Shown: piece after piece, positions 29,879 through 42,338 of the stretch
How the letters are laid out: every line of letters begins with the position of its first letter
How positions within the stretch are numbered: position 1 is the stretch's first letter
From: Amyloporia xantha
Lineage: Eukaryota; Basidiomycota; Agaricomycetes; Polyporales; Adustoporiaceae
Reading direction: 5' to 3'
NCBI GenBank assembly: GCA_036971615.1
Contig: JAYKKR010000031.1
Span: forward strand, 335,407 to 399,406
Length of the DNA stretch: 64,000 nucleotides
Made by a program: the position numbers and the translations under genes
Notes under the pieces: generated by a model
The model's input: the letters and a program-made list of their open reading frames with translations, nothing else
Told to the model about the DNA's origin: nothing
Database searches by the model: none

Positions 29879-31373
29879 CTAATCCACCACGAACCCGCCT
29901 TTCTTCCTGTTCCACCCAAGCTGTTCGTACGTCCAGCCAAAAATGAGGCCGTCCTCCGTATAGTCATGAAAGTCCACCAGCGACCTATGCATCCCCGGCT
30001 TCCTATGAACATTGTTCAACACCGCCATGTCGTACTCAGACAAGTCCACCAGCTGCGAGTTGCGATATCATGAATAGATATACACCCTCAGGAAAAAGCT
30101 CGGGAGAACCCACAGTGATATTCGCTCTCATCCGCTCGACGTTCTCGCTCTTGACGAGGACGCCGATGCCCCGCTTCACGCACCAGCTGATCACCACCTG
30201 CGCAGGCGATGCGTCGTACTTTCTGGCGACTCCAGCGATGTACGCGTCCTTCAAAAGGACAGGCTCCTGTTCCCCGGACATAGGGCGCCCTATCCAGCCA
30301 GTGAAGATCATCGCACATGACGTATGAACCAGGACGCGGACGGACCCAATGGGGAGTAGGCCGTGAGCAGAATCCCCCTTTCCTTGCACAACTCATGCAG
30401 CTCGAAGGAGGGCAGACAGGGATGGATCTCGACCTGGTTCGTCATCGGCACGACAGAACAGTGCGGAAGCAGTTCGTTCAGGGTCTTGATCGAGAAGTTG
30501 GACACGCCGATCGACTTGACCTGCCCTGTGGCAGGCAACGCGTCAAAAACATCGTGAGGTGGGCAATGGTGTATACCTGTCTCTAACAGCTTTTCCATCT
30601 CTTTCCACGTCTCTGCGAGCGTGGGCCCCTGGCCATATGGGAGGTGCTCACCTGCCAACCGGACGTATGTGCCACTGGATGGCTTCTCTGCAAGAAGCAC
30701 TGTGCACTCACCCGACTCGGTCTCCGCTTGAGGCCAGTGGATCAAGTACAGGTCAACGTAGTCCAGGCCGAGCGCGCTCAAGGACTCCTCGAACGAAGCG
30801 CGGACCTTGTGTCGGTGGGGCCTCCTGAATGCGCATCGATCGTTTCCACCATTAATGGACGGGGAGAACAGCCCTGCTGACATCTATACGTACGGCAACT
30901 TTGTCGTGACGAATATCTCTTCCCGCGGGACCCCCGACTCGCGGATCGCCTTGCCGACGTAGTGTTCATTGCCTGCGCAGTGGCCGACGCGTTAGCACCT
31001 CCAAACCGAGCGGGAGACAGGACGGACCGTATCTATAGGCCTGAAACGCAGGACGGCATTATTCAGCTTCCATCCATATAGCCCGGATGCTCGGGGGCGT
31101 ACAGTGTCTAGATGCCTGTATCCATGCTCGAGACCGCGGGGCGAATCAACCATTCTGGTTCAAGCGCTGTTCGGTGGTGCGGCTCACCGTCAGCGCATTC
31201 TTGCACATTGCCTCGACTCTCTCTCCCCCTCCCGGTGCGCCCATGTAGCATCTGCAGAAAGATCGACGGTTTTACGCCTGAGTGGCTGCATACGAACTAC
31301 ATTCATACCCTAGGCCAACGGAAGGCATCTTGAGCCCGTTGTGGAAGGTAAAATACGGTATTCGGGCAGCCAT
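29879..31373 (-). CDS. Aldo-keto reductase (paralogue 1)
   Basis: NADPH-dependent aldo-keto reductase, (beta/alpha)8 barrel, reducing aldehydes or ketones. Start [20 protein letters not shown] at 31373. Exons follow: [20 protein letters not shown], then RHLDT with the catalytic Asp, then a 13-nt micro-exon (31040-31028) that carries the catalytic Tyr of [14 protein letters not shown]. Next come [15 protein letters not shown] (catalytic Lys), [15 protein letters not shown] (catalytic His), [56 protein letters not shown] and [12 protein letters not shown]. The C-terminus [20 protein letters not shown] ends at 29881-29879. All four catalytic residues are present. A divergent paralogue starts at 32541. 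Confidence 0.9.
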
Positions 31374-32540
31374 GCTGCCTGTCGGGGGATTTGGACGAAA
31401 GAGGTAGAGGGGATGCTACGAGTGTCCTCGTCCTGCGACGCGAAGATAAGAACGACCTCTGTGGGGGTTCAGCGCGTAGATATGCAGACCGAGCAAAGAC
31501 CGAGAGTACATGTGTAGGCGTCAGTCGGGGGCTGTTTGTTAGTTGCTTGACCCATCGATAAATTTTGGTCCAAAATAGGATATCTGGGAGGGGTTGAAGA
31601 CCGATAATACACCACCGCTGGGACGTTGATGGATCGACTGGTGAAAGACTATGTCAGCTCTGCGCCGGCGGTAGTGTCGAAGATGGGGAAGACAGGGATG
31701 AGATACAACGTCAACAGCTGTTTTCTATCGTTTGATTGTCATACATACCAGATTTCAGAGCACTATACCGTAACTCGTATGCGCATGCTGACAAGGCCAA
31801 GAGTAGCCGAGCGTTAGAAAGGTGCCGAAGACTTGAAGAGACGCCAAATTTAAACATGATAAGGATTCATAAGTGTTCATTGTATATGAGCTCGCGGTAT
31901 AATTTTGTTGATGTGCTGTACTTTCAATACAGCTCGTTAGGTAGCCAAGGTCATGGACGCGGTGCGATGAGCGCCCACACTGTTTCTTTCCTTTTACAGT
32001 AAGCACCTTACCCTTTTAGTACAGATCGTTGTGTGGCTCCGATCGCGCTACATCTGTTTCTCACCTGACGGCACTTATTCGAGAGCGCATATAATGCAAA
32101 ATTGATCCTCCACAATTATAGTGCTAACCTGCTGGGTCTGACTGTTTGTGATTGACAACTGCATCAGCAACTCGCGGAAGGAGTGGCGCCGGCCAGCTTC
32201 GTGCTATGCGGGAAGTGAATGCGTCCAAAGAAGTCCTCTCTTCTTTCACTAAGCAACCTTTTACATCGCGCCTTCCGTCTGCACAACATCATCGAAGAGA
32301 CATCTCGAGTCTGCCTCCATTCAATCATGATACAAAATGCGGGGAAAGTTCTCCACGTGACCCAATCCTCCGCCCCGCGTGATCGCCTCCGATCGCGATA
32401 GACGGTCCGTCCGGAGGGTGGCAAGGAACAGCGACGGTATTCCCCCTGAGTCAGCACTACCATACTATCCTGCAATATAAGCTGGCGTTTTATCCACGCC
32501 ATGAAACCACTACCATCTCCCCGCCGCTCAGTTTCTAATC
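31374..32540. promoter_or_regulatory. Shared divergent region between two aldo-keto reductase paralogues
   Basis: About 1.17 kb separates the two start codons. AT-richer centre (31800-32130). No additional gene seen. Regulatory elements of both paralogues should lie here. Confidence 0.5.
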
Positions 32541-34024
32541 ATGGCCGCCCCCATCCCGTACTTCACTTTCAACAACGGCGTCAAGGTGCCCTCCGTCGGC
32601 ATGGGGTGAGCCTCACGCAGTCGTATGCATGGGAGGGCGCAAGTGACCGTCGCGCGTATGCAGATGCTGGATGGGCACACCTGGAGGAGGAGAGACCGTC
32701 GAGATCATGTGCAGAAACGCGCTCAAGGTGCTTGATTTGTCTGCACTCGGCGTTGAACTTTCTCTGAGACTCCTGCCAGTACGGATATAGGCACCTGGAC
32801 ACCGTGCGTCACGTTCACAGCAGTGTAAACCACCTTCTCTCCGTCGGCTAATCTTGCCGCCATACCCCAGGCGTTTGGATATGGTGAGGTCCATGCGCCA
32901 AGTCGGCAACGTTTGCTCTCTTCTCATAGTCATCGTGCCCTGCAGGCAACGAGGAGCACGTAGGCAAGGCTATCCGAGAATCGGGTATCCCTCGCGAGGA
33001 GATCTTCGTGACCACCAAACTTCCGTACGTGGCGATCTCGTCTCTTGGCAGCTACCGCTACACGCGTATTTCTGTGGGCATCTAGCAACCAACACCACCA
33101 CAAGGTCCAAGAATCATTCCAGCAGTCTCTCGCTGCCCTCGGGCTCGACTACGTTGATCTGTATTTGATCCACTGGCCGCAAGCCGACACCGAGTCGGGT
33201 TCGTGCATCTCTACGCGGTTGCAAACTCTTCATCCGGCCTGACGAGTGCTCTGCAGGCGAACACGTCCCGTGTGGAGAGAAGCCAACGCTCGTCGACACC
33301 TGGAAGCAGATGGAGAAGGTACTTGAGACAGGCACGCATACACCCACTCGTCCTTCGCCGTAACCTCACAGCGCTCTTCTGCAGGGAAGGTCAAGTCGAT
33401 CGGCGTATCCAACTTCTCGATCAAGACGCTCAGCGAGATCCTCCCGCACTGCTCCGTCGTCCCCGCGACGAACCAGGTGGAGATCCACCCGTGTCTGCCG
33501 TCGTTCGAGCTGCAGCAGTTCTGCGAGGAGAAGGGCATCCTGCTCACGGCGTATTCTCCGCTGGGTGCGTGTCCCCGCCGGACGTCGTGACGTTCTGTGG
33601 TTCTCACAGCGTGCACGATAGGGCGACCCTCAGCAGGTCAAGAGAAGCCGATCTTGTTCACGGACGCAGACGTGGTGGGGATCGCGCAGCAGCACGACGC
33701 GTCGCCTGCGCAGGTGGTGATCAGCTGGTGCGTGCAGCGCGGGATCATTGTGATACCGAAGAGCGCGAACGTCGAGCGGATGCAGGCGAATATCACGGTG
33801 CGTGTGGCGTGTTCCTACGGAGGGAGCGGATGCTGATGCTGTATGTGCAGCTGGTCAAGTTGTCCGACGATGAGATGGGGGTGCTGAACAGCATTCATAA
33901 GAGGCCAGGGATGCACAAGTCGCTGCTGAGCTACCATAATTACACGGACGACGGGCTCATCTTTGGCTGGACGTATGAACAGCTGGGGTGGAATATGAAG
34001 AAGGGCGGGATTATCGCTGACTAA
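32541..34024 (+). CDS. Aldo-keto reductase (paralogue 2)
   Basis: Close relative of the gene at 29879-31373, in opposite orientation. Start [20 protein letters not shown] at 32541. Exons: [28 protein letters not shown], the 13-nt micro-exon 32871-32883 (flanked by CCCCAG and GTGAGG) giving [20 protein letters not shown] with the catalytic Tyr. Next [98 protein letters not shown] and [13 protein letters not shown]. The last exon gives [20 protein letters not shown] and stops at 34024. Catalytic Asp, Tyr, Lys and His are all seen. Shared exon structure with paralogue 1 indicates duplication and inversion. Substrate unknown. Confidence 0.9.
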
Positions 34025-34276
34025 ATTGAGCGCGTTGGTCAGGGCTTGAGAAGGCGCATTGTATTTTCTCTGTCCTACAGAATTTATACCTTCGCGAGGA
34101 GTGTTGACTGTTTCTGCATTTACGGGTTAGTTGGATTTGAGTACGAGTGCTGTATTCGAGTCGGCCAGCGCTTATTGATTCATTACGTCACGCGGTGGGG
34201 TCAGTTGTAGTGACAGCTTTATGGGCGGGTCATGGCGATGTCTGCCCTGGACGACTCCTTGTAGCTACCGTCCGCG

Positions 34277-35870
34277 ATGCCGTATGTACCGCTGATCGGA
34301 CGCCTGACGCTGCGCGAGTACACGGCCATCTTGCTGGGCTCCTTCGTCGTCGTCCTCGAGACCCTGCTCACCACCGTCATTGCCTTCCTCCCCAAGTCCG
34401 TCATCCAATGGTTCTACAACCGCTCCCGCTCTCTCTTCCACTTCTTCGTCGGGCCCCCCATTCCCAAGTCGCCTCCCCAGCAGCTCGCCGAGCGCATCCG
34501 CCGCGCACCCGACTTTGAGTCCCTGTGCGACGTCTTCGGCTACACCTTCGAGGAGCACGTCGTCCTCACCAACGACGGCTACCTCCTCGGCCTCCACCGC
34601 CTCCCCTTCCGCAGGGGCGAGCACAGGCAGGGCCGCGCCTCCAGCACCGGCAAGCCCGTCGTGTACCTCCACCACGGCCTCCTCATGAACAGCGAGGTCT
34701 GGATCTGCCTCACCGACCCGCGCCGCAGCCTCGCGTTCACCCTCGTCGACCTCGGCTTCGACGTCTGGCTGGGCAACAACCGCGGCAACAAGTACTCCCG
34801 CAAGAGCACCCTCCACAACCCCAACTCGCCCCGCTTCTGGGACTTTTCCATCGACGACTTTGCCTGGCACGACATCCCGGACAGCATCGAGTACATCCTC
34901 CGCGTCACCAACGAGCCCAGCCTGAGCTACGTCGGCTTCAGCCAAGGCACCGCCCAGGCGTTCGCCGCCCTCAGCATCCACCCGCAGCTGAACGAGAAGG
35001 TGAACGTGTTCATCGCCCTCGCGCCCGCCATGAGTCCCGCCGGGCTCGCTGCGCCCATCGTCGACGGCCTCATGAAAGCCTCGTGAGTGCGCTGCATTCC
35101 ACGCATCTCCTCTCTGCTCACCCATCCTGCACAGACCCACGCTCCTCTTCCTCATCTTCGGCCGCAAGGCGATCCTCTCGTCCGTGCCCGCATGGCACTC
35201 GCTCCTCTACCCGCCCGTCTTCAGCGCGACCATCACGCTCTCCCTGCGCTTCCTCTTCGGCTGGCGCTCCCGGCGCATCCCCGCGCTGCAGAAGCTCGCC
35301 GCGTACCCGCACCTCTACTCGTACGCGTCCGTCAAGGCCGTCGTCCACTGGTTCCAGATCATGCGCAACGCCAAGTTCCAGATGTACGACGACGACGTCC
35401 AGCGCGTCATCCGCGTCTCCAGCACCAGGGGCCTCGCCGTCGGCGCAGCCAGCAGCGCGCCTGCTGCCGCGCGCCACCGCCCGAGCGGCGTGACCAGCTA
35501 CGCCCCGGCGCGCTTCCCGACGCGCAACATCGCAAGCCCCATCGTTCTCCTGTACGGCGACGCCGACTCGCTCGTCGACATCGACGTCATGCTGCGCGAG
35601 CTCCCGCGGCACACCGACGCGCGCGCGCTGGCCGGGTACGAGCACCTCGACGTGCTGTGGGGCGCGGACGTGGACCGGGACGTGATCCCCCATGTGATGG
35701 ATGCGCTGCGGACGTACTGCGTGGGCCCGGAGAGGGTGAGGTCGCAGACGGAGCGGGGCGCGGAGGCAGAGGCGGAGACGGTGAAGATGTATCTGTCGGT
35801 GAACGGTGCGGATGGGGATGGTGCACCGGGCTCGGTGTCCGAGACAGCGTCGATGTATGGAGGCGAGTGA
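34277..35870 (+). CDS. Steryl-ester hydrolase / acid lipase family protein (Tgl1/Yeh-like)
   Basis: Membrane-anchored alpha/beta-hydrolase of the lysosomal acid lipase family; yeast members Tgl1, Yeh1 and Yeh2 hydrolyse steryl esters at lipid droplets or plasma membrane. Start MPYVPLIGRLTLREY at 34277, followed by a hydrophobic anchor (AILLGSFVVVLETLLTTVIAF, about residues 17-37). Then the lipase-associated region DVFGYTFEEHVVLTNDGYLL, YLHHGLLMNSEVW, FDVWLGNNRGNKYSR, FWDFSIDDFAWHDIP and the nucleophile elbow YVGFSQGTAQ. A single 52-nt intron (35083-35134) interrupts at MKAS/PTLL. The acid residue is probably in LYGDADSLVD and the His in GYEHLDVLWG. Ends at 35870 after an acidic tail. High GC at third positions gives long open frames on the other strand, which are shadows. 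Confidence 0.92.
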
Positions 35871-37038
35871 GGAGGGCCGCGGGGGCGTGCATATATACCC
35901 TTGGAGCAGGTGTGTGTACAATATTTCTTGATCATAATGGAGAAGACCTGGTTCCGGATATGTTGATCTCGATTCATGCGCTTTGAGGTGAGGTATTTTG
36001 CCGTTCTGTCCTTGATGAAAACATACAACATATTGTTCCTATCTCGTGGTTCTCGGTATACTGTTCGTCGAGGCGGGCGTCCTTGTGTCGCTAACGAGCG
36101 GTGACTCATGAGGACATGCATCTGCGTTTAGAGGCCAAATCCTTGACGATATTACATCGTGTACGGCGGGCTTTTCCCAATCTAAGTATCCGTTTCACAT
36201 CCCAAGCACTCCGATGTGTTCAATTGTGCTACTCGATACATGGCTGCCGTGCAAAACGTCGTGACTCGAGTGCACTATATACCCCGCAGTAGGATTCTAC
36301 GGCAGGCGCAAGCCTCGGACCGTATCCACCTCGCCGTCCAAGCTTCCGGCCTTCGATCTCGGGTCATTATAACCTCTGCGAAAATAACAGGACAGAAGTG
36401 CGCCAAACACTCTCTTGCGAAATGAAATACACGAATCTTCAAAAGCAGTCTGAATCTCGTGGACGGTAACGTTCTTGACGTGCACACTGACTGTGAGTAC
36501 CGACAGCTCCGTCCCGGAAATAAACTGTACGACGTTATTTGTCACTAGATTAGTTCGAGGCTTTTATTCGAAAGTTATTTTACCGATTCGATAAAGATCT
36601 CCCCGGCAACGAGATAGTGTCAAGAATACACTCCATGCAGCAGCAGAAGTCTGCAGTTCAGCCAGGCATATTTCTGCCGCCGCTGCAATAGGGGTGAATT
36701 TGGGCACTGGCAGTATACCTTATGGACACTAGAAGAGACATTTAAGACGATGATGCAGATAGGTTTTCGAGCGGATGCTTGGCCTCGCAACGTCTGATTC
36801 GACGGCTCTAAACATTTCATATTCGAAAGTAATCACAGTATTTCGCGGGGAAATAACTGGTTAAGAATCACCGTCGCTTTAACACGATTGTGTCGCCACA
36901 TGCACTTCATTTAGAAGCTACAAGATCTACTATGTCAAACAGGCCGCGCCAAAAGTGTTCATACACAGGAAGCGAAGACTAGAATACTATGAGCTAAGAG
37001 CGACGTCCGAAAGTACGAGCAGATGTTGCTGGGCAAAA
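35871..37038. other. Intergenic, no protein gene recognised
   Basis: About 1.2 kb between the lipase and the tRNA gene. Moderately AT-rich with only short open frames. Confidence 0.45.
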
Positions 37039-37125
37039 AGGCATTACCAGGGTTCGAACCTGGGTTCGGGAAATCACGTGACAAGCGGTCAAAATCCCGA
37101 GTGATAACCTCTACACTATAATGCC
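37039..37125 (-). tRNA. tRNA-Gln(UUG) with 16-nt intron
   Basis: On the minus strand the acceptor arms GGCATTA and TAATGCC pair perfectly. The D arm is GTGTAGAGGTTATCAC. The anticodon stem CGGGA/TCCCG encloses TTTTGA, giving anticodon TTG. A 16-nt intron follows the base after the anticodon. The T arm CCAGG-TTCGAAC-CCTGG is canonical. The variable loop appears short (three bases). A run of five T on the minus strand just after the gene fits an RNA polymerase III terminator. Confidence 0.82.
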
Positions 37126-37309
37126 AACGGGGGGTTGAGCAATACAGTGGCTTCAGGGTTGCTAAAAGCTTTACATCACGCCTCACAATGGAATGTCAAA
37201 TGGCTTAGTAAATCGTGGCGCACAACATTGACAACAGACGTGCATGCGCGAATTAGCGGATATATGATATATGGCCTACAGTACATTGTCCCATAATGAT
37301 ACGCAATCA

Positions 37310-40300
37310 CTAGTACCCTGAAGGGCGTGCCCCTGTCCGCGACGTGTCGTACGCTCTGATCAGCCGCGCTTGATCCTGACGTGCTGCGTTCTCCGTCTGG
37401 CTGAATGCAAAGCCCCTGGTGCGTCGCATGCGCTGTACCGCCCGGACCTTCTTGATGGCCTTTTGGAACCTGCGCGATCTCGGTTAGGGAGGAGTAGTCA
37501 TAAACATGACGGTCACACGTACTGTTCCTGACGAGGACGATAATCGGGTATATTGTATTTTTGTATTTCCTGTGCGATGTGGTAGGTTTGGGGTTGATAC
37601 GTTCTTCGGTAACTAGGAGACAACGTCAGGACGATGATGACGAGGACCAGGGCCGCTTACTATTTCCACGCAAAGTCTCTGGTGAGACAGAAGATCGGCA
37701 CGAGGATCAGCATGAAGTAGAAAACCGCGTCGGTCCATAAGCGGGGGACGAGAGCATAGTATTCTTCCGAAAACCCGATAGCAGGAGCGACGACGGCATA
37801 GAGAGGTAGAAAGAGCATAGCAAATACAAATGAGCCGGGAATGGCTATGACAACAACATCAGTGACCAGCCACGAGACCTGAACGCTGTCCGCACCTGCT
37901 ACAGTATACTTTGTCCAAAGGCTAATCAAATACAGCGATATCAGCGGAAGAGGGCACACGCGTGTTCAAGGGCCCTTACTCTGAAATCAGGGCTGCCTTG
38001 CCTAGCACGGTAAGCAAGACCGCTAGGTATAACATTGTTCCCCAAAACCAATGCCCCGAGTCATAGCCAGTGGCTTGTTTCAGGTCGCCCCAGAACAGTA
38101 TGACAGAGAAGCCAAAAAGAATCTAGCAGCGTTCACAGAGATCAGCAAGTCATGCAGCTGCGGACCAATGTTACTCACAACGCTATGATACAACGCGTTG
38201 GCTACCCATAACCAGAACGCTGTCTTCGTGAAGAAGACATTCTTCTGACCCAACATGTACAACTGTGGATATCGGTCCAGGATACGTGCGGAGACAAACT
38301 GGTCAAAGACACCAATGACAAAAGGCGGGAGAACGGTGAAGATGACGTTGTACATTGACAGCGTCCACGACTCGTAGACGATTTCTCCAGAAAAGCTGTT
38401 GAAGAACGAATACTAGAATGCACAGTGCGTGTCAGGGAGAATGTAGACTCCATGAATTTATAGCCATACCCAGAATTGCGTCATGTACAATACGATGTTC
38501 TTGTAGAAAGAATCTGATCGGAGAAGGTATGAAACAATGCATCAATGATAAACGGAAGAGTGACACACATAACAGGAGCTTGGAGAGTCTCTGATAGCTC
38601 CACGCGCCGTGAACTAGGAGCAATTTCTTGAGGAATCGGAATTGTGAAATCGCCACGTCAGCAGAACGAGCTGCTTGCAGACCCTATCCATGCATAAGTA
38701 ACGAGTAAGACTTTCGAGGCAGAGCTCTAGTTCACCTCCAGACCGGAGATACCGACTCCTACATGAGCAGCCTGGATCATGCTGACGTCGTTAGCACCGT
38801 CTCCAATAGCCAGCAGAATGGACTTCTGGTTCTTCTTCACAAGCTTGACAACCAAAGCCTTCTGCAAAGGCGAGACACGGCCTGTGTAGCAGCTTTAGAT
38901 TCAGAATCTCTCTTGCTTTAGTAGTACGCACAGCATATGACCGCTTTACACATGAGCGCAAGTTCGAGGAAGGATGATGAGATCTCCTTTTCCAGTGCGA
39001 AACCAAGACTCTTGCCGTCTGAACAGTTCTTTATGAGTGGGTCCCTTGGAATGTTTAATTGGCTTACCGATGATAAGCGCTAGATCCTCGAGCTCTCCGA
39101 GTTCACCAGTACTACGTTGGTTCTTGATGGCAGATAGCCGCTTCGTGATGAATTCTTGCGTACCGAGCATGGTCTCTTCATTTACGATTACCTGCGGGAT
39201 CGTAAGATATAATACCGGGGTGAACGCCGAGTGATACTTGCCAGATTCATGGACTCTGAAATCAATCTGCAAGACATGCCTATGTTGATCGCTGTTTCCT
39301 GTCTGTCGCCAGTCAAGACCCAGACCTGTATTAATGAATATGGTGTTGAGCTCGCCAACAATACAGGTTTGATCCTGTGACTAACTTTAATCCCAGCCAT
39401 CTGCAAGGTATGAATAGTTTCCGGAACACCGTCTTGTAGCTTGTCTTCGATGGCCGTGGCGCCGAGGAGGAACAAATCCTTTTCGATGAGTTCTGCTGCT
39501 TGGTCCAAGGCTTCACCGCGTCCATTGATGGTCGCGGCAGCCTGCTCATATATCGCAGACCACTGGCGATACTCCACATCGGAGATGTCGCGTGAGGCAA
39601 TACAGAGTGTACGCAAGCCGTCAGTAGCATAATCCTGATACATGGCGATGTTAGTTAGTATACTATCGATAAATCCTGAATATTCACCTCAAGGTGGAGC
39701 ATGGTCTTCTCGGTGAAAGGCTGATTGTCGCTAAGGCGCTCCAATATCACTGTGTCGGCACCTTTACAAAACAGCTTGACCTTGCCATCTGGGCATCGAA
39801 CTACAGTTGACATCCTCTTGCGAGTGGAATTGAACTCGCAAACGTTGAGAATCTCGTATTCACGGGATTCACCCTGAATATTGACGAATACAGACCTAGG
39901 TTTGCGTGTCTATCGGGAGTGAGAATCAAGACATTGAAAAATAGCCATATGATACGAAAACAATCTTACATGAAATTGATATCCCAGTAACTCAGCACCC
40001 GCTACGAGGGCGGCTTCGTCAGGACTGCTGGCTTGATAGTGCATTTTTCCATCGCGGACCTCAGGAATGACCGTGTGACAAACAGCCAACAAGGTGAGGA
40101 ACTCGTTGACAACTTCTCGATCACCACTTTCCGCAGCCACGTCGACGAACGGGTTCTCACCACCGCCCAGAAGAGCCTTCATTTGAGCGAAGGTTTTCCA
40201 GCCGTCCTTGCCATCCTCAGCGTCTCCGCGTCTGCTCTCCTCCACAACGTCTGCATACGCAACGCCAGCAATGCTGCAAAAACGAAATTCCATCTCGTTA

Positions 40301-42338
40301 CAGGTCAGCGTGCCCGTTTTGTCGCTAAAAACATATTCGATCTGGCCGAGCTCCTCCACCAATGACGACGTCCGACAGACGGCTGGTGTGTCAGTCTTGG
40401 CATAATACATATCCAGGTCAAAATTGATGAGCTGCGCTTGCTGAAACTTGACAACTTCCATGGTGACGATGAGAGAGATCGGAATGAGATTGTTGTAGAG
40501 GATGATGAATGTGAGAATATCTGGGGACATCGTAAGTCAATTAACGAGTTCGAAATTTACCGAACTGCTCACCCTCGATGAATTGCTTGGCTAAGTGAAG
40601 AAATCAAATCAGTTACAAGAACGACGGGAAGGCACGGCCTTAGCAGTATACATACCTCTCCCGCCAAGGGAAGAAGTCTCATACAGATACCACTCCTGAC
40701 TGGAATAGAACCACTAAATGCGTGCGTCAAATATTCGAACACTTCACAATTAGGCTAGCGTGGAACCTACAGTTCGAATGCTGCTGCCAATCGTCGAGCC
40801 CAATGATAGCGCGAGGAGAAACATGAATAAAAATACGATATGCACGTTGACCTGGCGTTCCACAGCGGTCCGCTTGATTGGTGCCGCCCTGTACGCGTAA
40901 CTGTTGAGAAACAACCCCCAATGTGAATAAAAGACCTCACGTTGCATTTCGCATCAGCTTGGTTTCATGGCCAGTGAAAATAACCAGACCATAGGCCCAA
41001 GGAGTATTTCTAATCTGTGCCCCCCGCAGGAGCAACTGATCCGGGCCGAGCGGTACTTGCTTTGGTAAACCCTCATTCGTTGTGAGTTCGATGATACCTT
41101 CGTAAGTGTACAGAGAGTTGTTAGGATGTTCTGACCGCAGTGTACCATGCAGTGCAGTAACAAGTTGTGGCGATGTGAGATGAACAGTTTGTGGGGATGC
41201 TTGTTTAATTTTTAGATTAGTTTCTCTGCATAGCACAGGCGATGTCAACGGCCAAACACATAGAGGCACAGAATGACCTACCCGTCGAGATTCGATGTCT
41301 CAATATAACAAAAGCCGTCAGGCTCGCTTGAACTTAGCAGGATGGCATCTGCGGGAATTGCATCATCGCTCTCCAGGCGAATCACATCACCGACTTGGAT
41401 GTTCTTCCACTTTTTCTCTACAAAAGTCCCCTCCGGAGTTAGGACTTTCGCCGGGTGGGAGTTTAGCTGGGAATCGGACTGATGCCGTTTCTGGTGAATG
41501 TCAACGTAAGTGAAACATTATTGACGACAAGACACAGGGAACGGGTTGCATATATGGAGATGTGTGCTCACCATATCCTCCTGGACCTCTTTGAAGGCCG
41601 ACGCAAGTAGCACCACTGCAAGTGGTGCAATGGTCGTCCAGCGATTTGTGGGTGATACACCAGGAATTTGCTGGATTAATGCCGTGAAAAGGAAGAAAAG
41701 ATTGGCATATTTAGAAAATTGTTCTGAAGCATTTGTCAATGAATGGGTTTGATGAAGACCATTGTAATACTGGCGCGCTCACCCAACAGGAACTTCGGAA
41801 CGAATGTAATGACGTTATATTTGCTTGTAGAAACATAATTCGAGCAGTATTCTGAGTTAGAAATCGAGTTGTTGAGAGCAATAACCCTGTCTCCCGATAA
41901 CACCTCTTCCTTCTTCCAAGGCCACTTCCATCGCTTTCCAAAGGATTTCGACGGACGTTTCTGGTGCCTTGGCAAGCCCCCTGACATTGAAGAAGAGATT
42001 GGACGATGCTTAGGAGCCGCACTTTCGGCCTGGTTATCATCGTCGAAAGACCAGTCTGGAGGGACGGTCCCGTTTAAGCTAAGCTGGGAGGTACCGACTC
42101 CGGCGGGCGCAGCACCAGAACGAGCAAGAGGTAAGCCGCTCTCTTGTGACCGCATGGGTCCTAAAGACGCGCCAAACGCGGAATCTGGACCTTCATCTTC
42201 GTCCTCGTCATCGAAGAATGGGTCCAACGCTTGACCTGTGTGCGGCGAAGTCGACGTAGGATAGCCGTTATGAGCAGGTTGATACTGGCGAGTAGCAGGA
42301 TTTGCCTGAGAGACAAGGCGTATAAAGTCGTCACTCAT
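37310..42338 (-). CDS. DRS2: P4-type phospholipid flippase, Drs2-like
   Basis: P4-ATPase moving phosphatidylserine or phosphatidylethanolamine to the cytosolic leaflet of Golgi and endosome membranes with a Cdc50-type subunit. Start [20 protein letters not shown] at 42338, with an upstream in-frame extension rejected. Acidic N-terminus, then [19 protein letters not shown] and [20 protein letters not shown]. The actuator motif reads [28 protein letters not shown] is the P4-typical M4. Phosphorylation site [15 protein letters not shown] near 40320; SSPDEAALV and [10 protein letters not shown] in the nucleotide domain; [14 protein letters not shown] and [13 protein letters not shown]. Six further membrane segments follow. 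The C-terminus [14 protein letters not shown] matches the regulatory GFAFS motif of Drs2/ATP8A. Stop at 37312-37310. About twenty introns. Confidence 0.95.

Noticed and set aside
34265..35986. Long open frames on both strands overlapping the lipase gene
   Set aside because: High third-position GC in the lipase creates long shadow frames. Only the lipase frame has family motifs.
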